Shown piece by piece: positions 7,361 through 13,114 of a stretch of 13,114 nucleotides of DNA. Every line of letters starts with the position of its first letter. The stretch's first letter is position 1. A program made the position numbers and the translations under genes. Below the pieces are notes generated by a model, which saw only the letters and a program-made list of their open reading frames with translations, ran no database searches and was not told the DNA's origin. Source of the DNA: JAIVJM01 sp035761505 (GTDB taxonomy: Bacteria > Acidobacteriota > Blastocatellia > Pyrinomonadales > Pyrinomonadaceae); assembly GCA_035761505.1 (NCBI GenBank), contig DASTQX010000181.1, positions 1 to 13,114 on the forward strand. Direction: 5' to 3'.

Positions 7361-9466
7361 ATGAAACCCACACGCACCGCTTCAATCACCGCGACGGCAC
7401 TGGCCGCGCTCTTTTTCACGGCGGTCGCGGTCTTCGCCGTGACCACGACTTTAGTCGTCTACCCCGGCAACCTCGAAGGCTGGCAGACCCAGACTTCGAC
7501 GAGCCCTTCGCCGACGCCGCAGGTGCTCTTCGTCTTCGGCCCGACCCCCGCGCCGATGGGTCGCGGGAGCGTCGAGTTCCGCGTCGGCCCCGACGGCAAT
7601 TCGAGCGCGCAGATGCGCCAGCCCGGCTTCGCGGGCACCGTGCTCCCGAACCCGTCCCCGACGCCCGCCGCCGCGGGCGAACTGGCCGCTCTGAGCTACA
7701 GTACCTACGCGCAGAGCGGCGGCTCCGGCGGGCAGACGCCGTACCTCAACCTGCTCATTGACAACGACAACAACGGCACGGTTGACGACCAGCTCTTCTT
7801 CGAGCCCGTCTATCAGAACGGCACCTACTCGGTCGTTGATCCGAGCATCACCATCCCGAACCAGTGCGGCGGCAACCCGCTCTGCGTCACGCCGGGCACC
7901 TGGCAGACGTGGGACGCCCTCAACGGCGGGTGGTGGGCTCTGAGCGCCGGGACGTTCGGCCCGCCGCTGACGACTCTGAGGTTCTACCGCCAGACGCACC
8001 CGAACGCGCGCATCGTCAACTCTTCGACCGGCCTCGGCGGCGTCCGCATCCTGACGGGCGGCGGCGCGGGCGCGTGGGATAACTTCATCGGCAACGTTGA
8101 CGCCTTCTCCATCGGCGTCGGCCCCGACATCACAATCTACGACTTCGAGCCGGTCGCGCCCCCGACGCCCGCCACCGGCGGCGTCATCATCACGGAGCTG
8201 CGCACCTCCGGCCCCGGCCCCGCCGTGCCCGAAGCCGCGACCACGTCAGGCGGCGGCGGCGACTTCTCCGTGCAGAGCAGCGAGATCGGCGGCAGCTTCG
8301 GCGGCGGCACGATGCAGAGCGGCGACATCAGCTCGCCCGGCCCCGCCGTCACCAACGAGGACATCCCAAGCGAGACGAACGCCCCGGCCTGTTGCGACGA
8401 GGACGACTTCGTCGAGCTTTACAACACGGCGAACACGGAAATTGCCGTCCAGTCTTCGGACGGCTCTTCGGGCTGGGCGCTCGTCAAGCGCGGCGCGACC
8501 TGCGTTGACCCGCCGGTCGTCGTCGCCGTCATCCCGAACGGGACGATCATCCCGCCGCGCGGCCACTACCTGCTCGCGGGGAGCGAGTACAGTCTCTCCG
8601 GCTACGCGGGCGAGAGTTGCTGCGTGACGGCCACGCCCGACCAGACGCTCACCGCCGACATCAACGACAACCGGAGCGTCGGACTCTTCAACACCAGCAA
8701 CCCGGCCAACTTCACTCTCGCCAACCGCCTCGACGCCGTCGGCATTGACGCCGGGTCGGGCGGCACGTGCGACCTTCTGGCCGAAGGGACGAAGCTGCTC
8801 GCGCCGCGCGGCAGCACCGAGGAGTGGTCTTTCGTGCGCTGGGAGCGCACCGGAGTCCCGCAGGACACGAGCAACAACGCCGCCGACTTCGCCACCGTCT
8901 CGACGCGGCCCAACCAGCCCGTCGGCGACAATCCGACTCCCATCGCCGGAGCGCCGGGGCCGCAGAACACGCGGAGCCCGGTCTCCTACAACGACACGAT
9001 GGCGGGCGCGCTCATCGCGCCGACGCGCACCTCTTCGCAGGCCCCGAACCGCCAGCGCGTGTACAACGTCGAGGCGTGCAGCCCGCAAGGCTTCATGCTC
9101 ATCCGGCGCACCATCACCAACAACAGCGCGAACACGGTAACGCGGCTGCGCTTCCGCGTCGTGGACATTACGACGCTCAACAGTCCCGGCTACGTCGCCG
9201 GAGGCACACAGGCCGCGCTCAGCGTCCGCAACTCGCCGAACGAGACGCTCTTCGTGCCCGACCGGGGCACGGTCAACGTGCGCGGCCTCTCGCGCGAGGA
9301 GCCGCCCGACCAGACCTGCGGCGGCCTCAACACGAGCCTCTCCGAAGACCAGACGACGCCCATCTCGCCGCTCGCGCCCGGCGCGAGCATTGACGTGGTC
9401 TTCCGCGTCGGCGTCTTCCAACCCGGCAGCTTCCGCTTCTTCGTCAACGTCGAAGCGCTCCCGTAA
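7361..9466 (+). CDS. Exported protein with calcium-loop N-terminal domain, lamin-tail-like domain and shared C-terminal domain
   Basis: This 701-residue protein starts at ATG 7361, ten bases after AGGAGG (7345-7350). Residues 1-26 are a Sec signal peptide (core ALAALFFTAVAVFA). Residues 33-264 form a domain that I recall recurring in secreted proteins of several phyla without an assigned function. It has GRGSVEFRVGPDG, a calcium-loop-like DNDNNGTVDD at 134-143, then TWQTWDALNGGWWAL, HPNARIVNSSTGLGGVRI, AWDNFIGNVDAFSIGV and a final YDFEP. From about 272 comes an LTD-like domain (VIITELRTSGPG ... DDFVELYN ... IPNGTIIPPRGHYLL). It is interrupted at 287-347 by a Gly/Ser-rich stretch ending in a Cys-Cys pair (344-345). 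Residues 539-701 are a C-terminal domain closely resembling the end of the giant protein (NNSANTVTRLRFRVVDITTL; terminal FRFFVNVEALP). No membrane anchor or known sorting tail is visible. It likely works outside the cytoplasm; its exact role is unknown. It has its own promoter and ends at an inverted repeat. Confidence 0.9.
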   Translation: MKPTRTASITATALAALFFTAVAVFAVTTTLVVYPGNLEGWQTQTSTSPSPTPQVLFVFGPTPAPMGRGSVEFRVGPDGNSSAQMRQPGFAGTVLPNPSPTPAAAGELAALSYSTYAQSGGSGGQTPYLNLLIDNDNNGTVDDQLFFEPVYQNGTYSVVDPSITIPNQCGGNPLCVTPGTWQTWDALNGGWWALSAGTFGPPLTTLRFYRQTHPNARIVNSSTGLGGVRILTGGGAGAWDNFIGNVDAFSIGVGPDITIYDFEPVAPPTPATGGVIITELRTSGPGPAVPEAATTSGGGGDFSVQSSEIGGSFGGGTMQSGDISSPGPAVTNEDIPSETNAPACCDEDDFVELYNTANTEIAVQSSDGSSGWALVKRGATCVDPPVVVAVIPNGTIIPPRGHYLLAGSEYSLSGYAGESCCVTATPDQTLTADINDNRSVGLFNTSNPANFTLANRLDAVGIDAGSGGTCDLLAEGTKLLAPRGSTEEWSFVRWERTGVPQDTSNNAADFATVSTRPNQPVGDNPTPIAGAPGPQNTRSPVSYNDTMAGALIAPTRTSSQAPNRQRVYNVEACSPQGFMLIRRTITNNSANTVTRLRFRVVDITTLNSPGYVAGGTQAALSVRNSPNETLFVPDRGTVNVRGLSREEPPDQTCGGLNTSLSEDQTTPISPLAPGASIDVVFRVGVFQPGSFRFFVNVEALP

Positions 9467-9470
9467 AGCA

Positions 9471-9562
9471 GAAGGGGTCAAAGGGTAAAAAGGGGAAGAG
9501 GGTCAAGGAGAGAAGACGAACGTTCCGTCTTTCCCTTTGACCCTCTTCCCCTTTGACCTTTT
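9471..9562. repeat. Inverted purine-rich repeat between convergent genes, likely bidirectional terminator
   Basis: AAAGGGGAAGAGGGTCAA (9489-9506) is exactly complementary to 9537-9554, an 18-base-pair arm. The 30 bases between hold a further short stem (AAGACG 9513-9518 with CGTCTT 9526-9531). Outside the arms, GGGTCAAAGGG (9475-9485) pairs approximately with CCCCTTTGACC (9548-9558). Four copies of a GGGTCAAAGGG-like unit are therefore present, two in each orientation. It lies between the stops of convergent genes (9466 and 9576), which suits a terminator for both strands. The reiterated unit also looks like a dispersed intergenic repeat. Confidence 0.7.
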
Positions 9563-9575
9563 CCCCGCTCGTTTT

Positions 9576-10397
9576 TCAGCCGAGCCACTGAAGCACGTCC
9601 GCGCCGCCGGTGCGCGCGCCGCCGACGACGCGGATGAAGTAGTCTTCGAGCGAGAGCGAGCCCGCCTCCTCGCCGCCCTCGACGGCGATGCCGCGCCGCA
9701 ACTCTTCCAGAGGCCCGGAGGCGACGAGACGGCCTTCGCTGATGATGGCGATGTCGGTGCAGAGCCTCTCCACGATTTCAAGAACGTGCGAGGTGAGGAA
9801 GACCGTCAACCCGCGCGACGTGAGGCGAGCCAGCAGGTCTTTCAACGTCCGCGAGGCGACGGCGTCCACGCCCTCGAACGGCTCGTCAAGGAAGAGGATT
9901 TCGGGCCGGTGGATGAGCGCGCACGCCAGCGCCAGTTTCTTCTTCATCCCGTGCGAGTACTCGACGACGAGCTTGCGCGGCTCCGAGTCCAACTCCATCA
10001 GCGCCAAAAGCTCCGGCGCGCGCTCCGCGATCTCCGCGCGTTCGAGCCCGTACATCCGCCCCGTGAACGCCAGCATCTCCGCGCCCGTCAGGCGCTCGAA
10101 CAGGTTCAAATCCTCCGGCACGACGCCGATTCTGCGCTTCACTTCGAGCGGCTCCGCCGAGAGGTCGCGGCCCAACACGACGACGCGCCCCGCGCTCGGC
10201 GCGAGCAGACCCGTCAGCATCTTGATGGTCGTGGACTTCCCCGCCCCGTTCGGGCCGAGGAAGCCGAAGAAGGCCCCGGCGCGGACGCGCAGGTTGAGGC
10301 GGTCAACGGCGGTGAAATCCCCGAACCGCCGCACCAGCTCGAACGTCTCGACGGCGTGCGCGCCCGCGCCGTCCCCCTCGTTGGCGTCTCTCAGCAT
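9576..10397 (-). CDS. ABC transporter ATP-binding protein (CcmA/YhaQ-type exporter ATPase)
   Basis: This protein has 273 residues from ATG at 10397-10395. The open frame also allows a TTG start at 10433 (12 more residues). I prefer the ATG because it gives the usual short lead before the first beta strand, and the GAGGAGG upstream is 16 bases from the TTG. Numbered from the ATG: Walker A GPNGAGKST (48-56), a Q-loop with Glu in place of Gln (VVPEDLNLFERLT), signature YSHGMKKKLALA (147-158), Walker B EILFLDE (166-172) and switch His in TSH (204). The degenerate YSHGM signature and GYxPE-type Q-loop are usual in the ABC-2 class of exporter ATPases for drugs, polysaccharides or lipids. Such an ATPase drives a membrane permease, but none is encoded next to it here: downstream lies a convergent gene and upstream a divergent one. 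The partner must be elsewhere, and the substrate cannot be told. Confidence 0.93.
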   Translation of the reverse strand: MLRDANEGDGAGAHAVETFELVRRFGDFTAVDRLNLRVRAGAFFGFLGPNGAGKSTTIKMLTGLLAPSAGRVVVLGRDLSAEPLEVKRRIGVVPEDLNLFERLTGAEMLAFTGRMYGLERAEIAERAPELLALMELDSEPRKLVVEYSHGMKKKLALACALIHRPEILFLDEPFEGVDAVASRTLKDLLARLTSRGLTVFLTSHVLEIVERLCTDIAIISEGRLVASGPLEELRRGIAVEGGEEAGSLSLEDYFIRVVGGARTGGADVLQWLG

Positions 10398-10669
10398 GAA
10401 CCCTTTGTACGCGCAGCCCTTGAGCGCGGTCAAGAGGGGGCGGCTGCGTCCTCCTCGACCGCGCCCACCGAATTCTGGGAATTAGGCTTTTCGCCGGATG
10501 GATAGTATGATGCGTTGAACTTGTCTGCTGTCTCGGACGGCATCTTCGACATTCAAAGCGCATACACAGCCTTCAGCCGACAAATCCCCCTAACGAGCGG
10601 TACGCCGAAGGGCTCAAGCGGGCTTGTGACTCTCCCTCGCCGGCGCTTCCACTGTTACGGGAAGAAATT
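10398..10669. other. Divergent intergenic region between the ABC ATPase and radical SAM genes
   Basis: This region must carry both divergent promoters, but I see no good -35/-10 pair. A 13-base palindrome AATTC-TGG-GAATT lies at 10471-10483 and could be an operator half-pair. TAGTAT at 10503-10508 is a possible -10 (TACTAT on the other strand) without a matching -35. GAGGAGG on the minus strand, 16 bases above TTG 10433, is the only strong Shine-Dalgarno-like string near the ABC gene start. The rest shows no gene or RNA I recognise. Confidence 0.35.
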
Positions 10670-12250
10670 ATGAAGATTCTACTTTACAACCCTGACAACG
10701 GCGTGACGCGCAACTTCATGCCCCACCTCTGGATGTTCCTTCTGCAAGCGCTCACGCCGCCCGGCCACGAGGTCATCCTGATTGACGGCAACGCGCGCGC
10801 GATGGACGAGGAAGAGTTGGTGCGCTACGCGCGCGAGCAAGGCGTCGGTCTGGTCGGCATCGGCGCGATGACGCGCATGGTGGCTCGCGCCTACCGCTTC
10901 GCCGACGCGCTGCGGGCGGCGGGCGTGCCCGTCGTGATGGGCGGGCCGCACGTCACGGAATGTCCCGACGAGGCTCTGGGCCGCGACGGAGGGCCGCGCC
11001 ACGCCGACGCCGTCGCGCTCGGCGAGGCCGACGACACCTGGCCGCTCATCGTCGAGGACGCGGCGCGCGGCGAGTTGAAGGAAGTCTATGAGCCCGAAAG
11101 GGACGCGAAGGGGCTCGACCGCAAGCCCTCTTTGCAGCCCTACCCGGAGATACCTTGGGAGACGCTCGACCTCGACCAGTTCAGCCTCGTCCCCGGAGCC
11201 TTGCGCCCGCTCTTGGGGCGGCTCGGCGGCGGCTGGGGCACGTTCCACGTCGTCCCCATCGAGACGGGACGCGGCTGCCCTTACGGCTGCGAGTTCTGCA
11301 CCGTGACGGGATTCTTCGGCGACTCAATCCGCTTCCGCACCAACGAGTCGGTGGTCGAAGAACTCTTGCGCCTCAAGGCGCGCGCCCGCCGCGAGCGCGG
11401 GCAGATCGCCGCCTTCTTCATTGACGACAACCTCGCCATCAACGTCAAGCGCACGAAGTCTCTCCTGCGCGACATCATCGCCGCCAAAGCGCAAGTCCCG
11501 TGGGTCGCGCAGATCAGCGCGAACCTCCTGCGCGACGAAGAGTTGGTTGACCTCATCGCCGAATCCGGCGGCAAGTGGGTCTTCATCGGGATGGAGTCCA
11601 TTGACCCGGCCAACATGGCTGATGTCAACAAGAACTTCAGCAAGCCGGGCGAGTACGGCGCGGTGCTCGAACGTCTCGCGCGCCGCAACGTCTATGCCAT
11701 CACCTCCTTCATCTTCGGGATGGACAACGACACGACGGGCGTCGCCGACCGCACGCTCCGCGAGATCGAGTCTTGGCCGCCGGGCCTGCCCGTCTTCGGC
11801 CAGCTCACGCCCTTCCCCGCGACGCCTCTGTACGACCGCTTGGAGAAGGCCGGGAGACTCGACCGGCCCAAGCACTGGCTCGACTTCGCGCCCTTCGTGA
11901 TGGCGCACGCGCCTCTGAAGATGTCTATTGAGGAAGCGCGTTTGGAGACGCGCCACGCGTGGGAGCGCTCTTACAGTCCGGAGCGGAACGCCGAGGCCAT
12001 CGAGTACCTCGCCGACCAGCACGTCACGCACCGCATCGGCCACCTCGTCGCTCGCCTCTTCTTCCGCGGCATCTACTTCCCACAGATGGGCAAGCGCGCG
12101 TGGCTCAAAGTCATCGCCCAGAACCGCAGCACCATCATCAGCCTCGTCAAGGAAGGCATCGTGACGTGGCGAGCCGCGCGCAAGCGGAAGGCCGCGAGGG
12201 CGGAGAACTTGCAGCAAGTCGAGCAGACCGTCTCGAACGACGCTCCGTAA
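10670..12250 (+). CDS. B12-binding-domain radical SAM protein (class B type)
   Basis: This 526-residue protein begins at ATG 10670 with a weak GGGAAG ribosome site. Residues 1 to about 140 look like a cobalamin-binding Rossmann domain (MKILLYNPDNGV; VGLVGIGAMTRMVARAYRFA; VPVVMGGPHVTECPDEAL; GEADDTWP), but the DxHxxG cobalt-ligand motif is absent, as in many class B members. The radical SAM core follows. GRGCPYGCEFC carries the CxxxCxxC iron-sulfur cysteines C203, C207 and C210, followed by FFIDDNLAINVKRTKSLL, WVAQISANLLRDEELVDLI and GGKWVFIGMESIDP. The C-terminal part (GQLTPFPATPLYDRLEKAGR, then a helical region with ARLETRHAWERSYS) resembles the tail of hopanoid C-2-methylase-like (HpnP/DUF4070) relatives. 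Members typically use SAM, and often cobalamin, for radical methylations or ring changes on lipids and natural products. No hopanoid gene is nearby, so I do not assign a substrate. It stands alone on its strand and ends at a hairpin. Confidence 0.88.
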   Translation: MKILLYNPDNGVTRNFMPHLWMFLLQALTPPGHEVILIDGNARAMDEEELVRYAREQGVGLVGIGAMTRMVARAYRFADALRAAGVPVVMGGPHVTECPDEALGRDGGPRHADAVALGEADDTWPLIVEDAARGELKEVYEPERDAKGLDRKPSLQPYPEIPWETLDLDQFSLVPGALRPLLGRLGGGWGTFHVVPIETGRGCPYGCEFCTVTGFFGDSIRFRTNESVVEELLRLKARARRERGQIAAFFIDDNLAINVKRTKSLLRDIIAAKAQVPWVAQISANLLRDEELVDLIAESGGKWVFIGMESIDPANMADVNKNFSKPGEYGAVLERLARRNVYAITSFIFGMDNDTTGVADRTLREIESWPPGLPVFGQLTPFPATPLYDRLEKAGRLDRPKHWLDFAPFVMAHAPLKMSIEEARLETRHAWERSYSPERNAEAIEYLADQHVTHRIGHLVARLFFRGIYFPQMGKRAWLKVIAQNRSTIISLVKEGIVTWRAARKRKAARAENLQQVEQTVSNDAP

Positions 12251-12271
12251 GCACCAACTTCATCAACACCA

Positions 12272-12305
12272 AAGGCGCGCTCCGGTTGATTCCGGCGCGC
12301 GCCTT
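12272..12305. terminator. Hairpin between convergent radical SAM and phosphatase-family genes
   Basis: AAGGCGCGC (12272-12280) pairs with GCGCGCCTT (12297-12305). Inside, CCGG (12282-12285) pairs with CCGG (12292-12295) around a TTGATT loop, giving 13 base pairs with one T/C mismatch. It starts 21 bases after the radical SAM stop and lies 36 bases beyond the stop of the minus-strand gene. There are no long T runs, but the position between two convergent stops suits shared termination. Confidence 0.6.
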
Positions 12306-12341
12306 CGCGTTCAAGCTTTCTCCCAAAACTCAGCCGCCTTT

Positions 12342-13114
12342 TTACTCCCTCAAAAACGGCTTCGCCTCGACCGCGCGGACGTGCGGGGGGAAGGCGCGAT
12401 GTGTGCTCATCAGGAAGGCGGTGGAACTCGGACGGAGGGCGTTGCCGTGCGTCGCCATGAGGCGTGCGATGCGGCTGAAGGCCGTCGAGCCGTAGTAGTG
12501 GCCGTCTTCGAGGCTCACCAACACGTCCGCCGTGTGGCGCACGAGCGGCGCGTTGAGCGACTCGTAGAGGTTCGAGAGCGCGTCCGGATACGTGTGCTCG
12601 GCGGTGCGCGCGAGCCACGCCGCGTCGGGCGCGAACCCATCCGCGTCGAGCCGCCCTTCCACCTTGAGCGCGTCGGCGATTGAGGAAAGCAGGAGCGGGT
12701 CTCCGTCCAACATCTCGTAGCGGTAACGGGTCGCGCCCTTCTGCTCACGCCGCAGGATGCGCGCGCGGCCCCTCCGTCCCGTGACGACGACCGCGCCCGT
12801 CCCGTCTTCGCGGTGGAGGCTGAAGTCCACGCCTTCGAGCGAGAGGAGCGCGCCGGAGAGTTCGGCCCTGTCCGTCTCCTCGCCGCAATAGAGCGCCGCG
12901 TAGCCGCAGAGGCCGAAGCCGGGCGCGGAGACGCGCCGCTTCCCCCTCTCCCTCCGCATGTGCGAGACGACCTCGTAGCCGCTCTGTTTCAAGTGCGTTT
13001 GCAGGTTGACGCGCCGGTTCTCTTCGAGGTTCATGCCGTGGTCTGAGAAGAGCACGATCTCCGTCTCCGAGCCGCACTCGGCGCGCAAGTTCCGCAGGAT
13101 TCGGTCTAACGATT
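12342..13114 (-). CDS. Alkaline-phosphatase-superfamily (type I phosphodiesterase/pyrophosphatase-like) protein, C-terminal part
   Basis: The frame is open from the right edge (13112) to the TAA at 12344-12342, giving 256 whole codons before the stop; the true start is beyond the window. The visible part begins SLDRILRNLRAECGSETEIV and then LFSDHGMN, the metal-binding SDHG of the alkaline phosphatase/nucleotide pyrophosphatase superfamily. Near the end ATHGNALRPSSTAFLMST supplies the last conserved His (codon at 12449-12447), with the THGN-plus-Ser/Thr pattern usual for phosphodiesterase and phosphoglycerate-mutase-like members. The first metal site and catalytic Thr/Ser would lie upstream, outside the window. 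The 200-residue stretch between the two motifs is a large insertion with few recognisable features (LSLEDGHYYGSTAFSRIARL just before THGN). Substrates in this superfamily range from nucleotides to phospholipids and sulfate or phosphonate esters, so function is not assigned. It converges on the radical SAM gene and need not be related to it. Confidence 0.8.
   Translation of the reverse strand, partial: SLDRILRNLRAECGSETEIVLFSDHGMNLEENRRVNLQTHLKQSGYEVVSHMRRERGKRRVSAPGFGLCGYAALYCGEETDRAELSGALLSLEGVDFSLHREDGTGAVVVTGRRGRARILRREQKGATRYRYEMLDGDPLLLSSIADALKVEGRLDADGFAPDAAWLARTAEHTYPDALSNLYESLNAPLVRHTADVLVSLEDGHYYGSTAFSRIARLMATHGNALRPSSTAFLMSTHRAFPPHVRAVEAKPFLRE

Noticed and set aside
8246..9481. Minus-strand 411-codon frame opposite the 701-residue protein
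   Set aside because: Arg/Ala/Val/Asp-rich with no motif; the plus strand has a signal peptide, ribosome site and conserved domains.
10398..10433. TTG start adding 12 residues to the ABC ATPase
   Set aside because: The extension (LTALKGCAYKGF) is not typical of the family and its nearest purine-rich site is 16 bases away. The ATG at 10397 gives the usual N-terminal length, though this choice is not certain.
9537..10505. Plus-strand 322-codon frame opposite the ABC ATPase
   Set aside because: The minus strand encodes an unmistakable Walker A, signature and Walker B; the plus frame has low-complexity Arg/Gln/His-rich content.

Overview
The window is GC-rich bacterial chromosome with strongly G/C-biased third codon positions. 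The gene types are tandem microcystin-dependent/phage-tail-collar proteins, very large secreted beta-strand-repeat proteins and a cobalamin-type radical SAM enzyme. Together with the style of the intergenic hairpins they suggest an Acidobacteriota genome, probably of the Blastocatellia/Pyrinomonadaceae type. This placement is inference from gene character; no rRNA or marker gene is present. I see no tRNA, rRNA, CRISPR array, transposase or insertion sequence.

Layout. Positions 1-638 hold the 3' end of one tail-collar protein and a complete paralogue 12 bases downstream, closed by a hairpin. Positions 798-6947 encode a 2049-residue Sec-exported protein: signal peptide, N-terminal half of a DUF11-like domain, cadherin/tandem-95-like domain, a parallel beta-helix of about 1100 residues, the DUF11-like C-terminal half, a Calx-beta domain, a lamin-tail (LTD)-like domain and a further C-terminal domain. 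A 413-base gap follows, with two hairpins (one a very strong terminator) and a good sigma-70 promoter. Positions 7361-9466 encode a second exported protein of 701 residues. Its N-terminus is unrelated to the first, but it ends in the same LTD-like plus C-terminal domain pair. An inverted purine-rich repeat separates it from a convergent ABC transporter ATPase (minus strand, 9576-10397). Divergent from that is a B12-binding-type radical SAM enzyme (10670-12250), which converges across a hairpin on the 3' part of an alkaline-phosphatase-superfamily gene that runs off the right edge.

How the parts fit. The left two thirds is a cell-surface/secreted protein block: collar-type proteins and two large extracellular proteins sharing a C-terminal module that may have a common surface role. 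The right third holds three cytoplasmic or membrane-associated functions on alternating strands, so no long operon is evident there. The most unusual features are the shared two-domain C-terminal module, the DUF11-like domain split by about 1300 residues, and the inverted GGGTCAAAGGG-type intergenic repeat. No defence system or obvious new biosynthetic cluster is visible.
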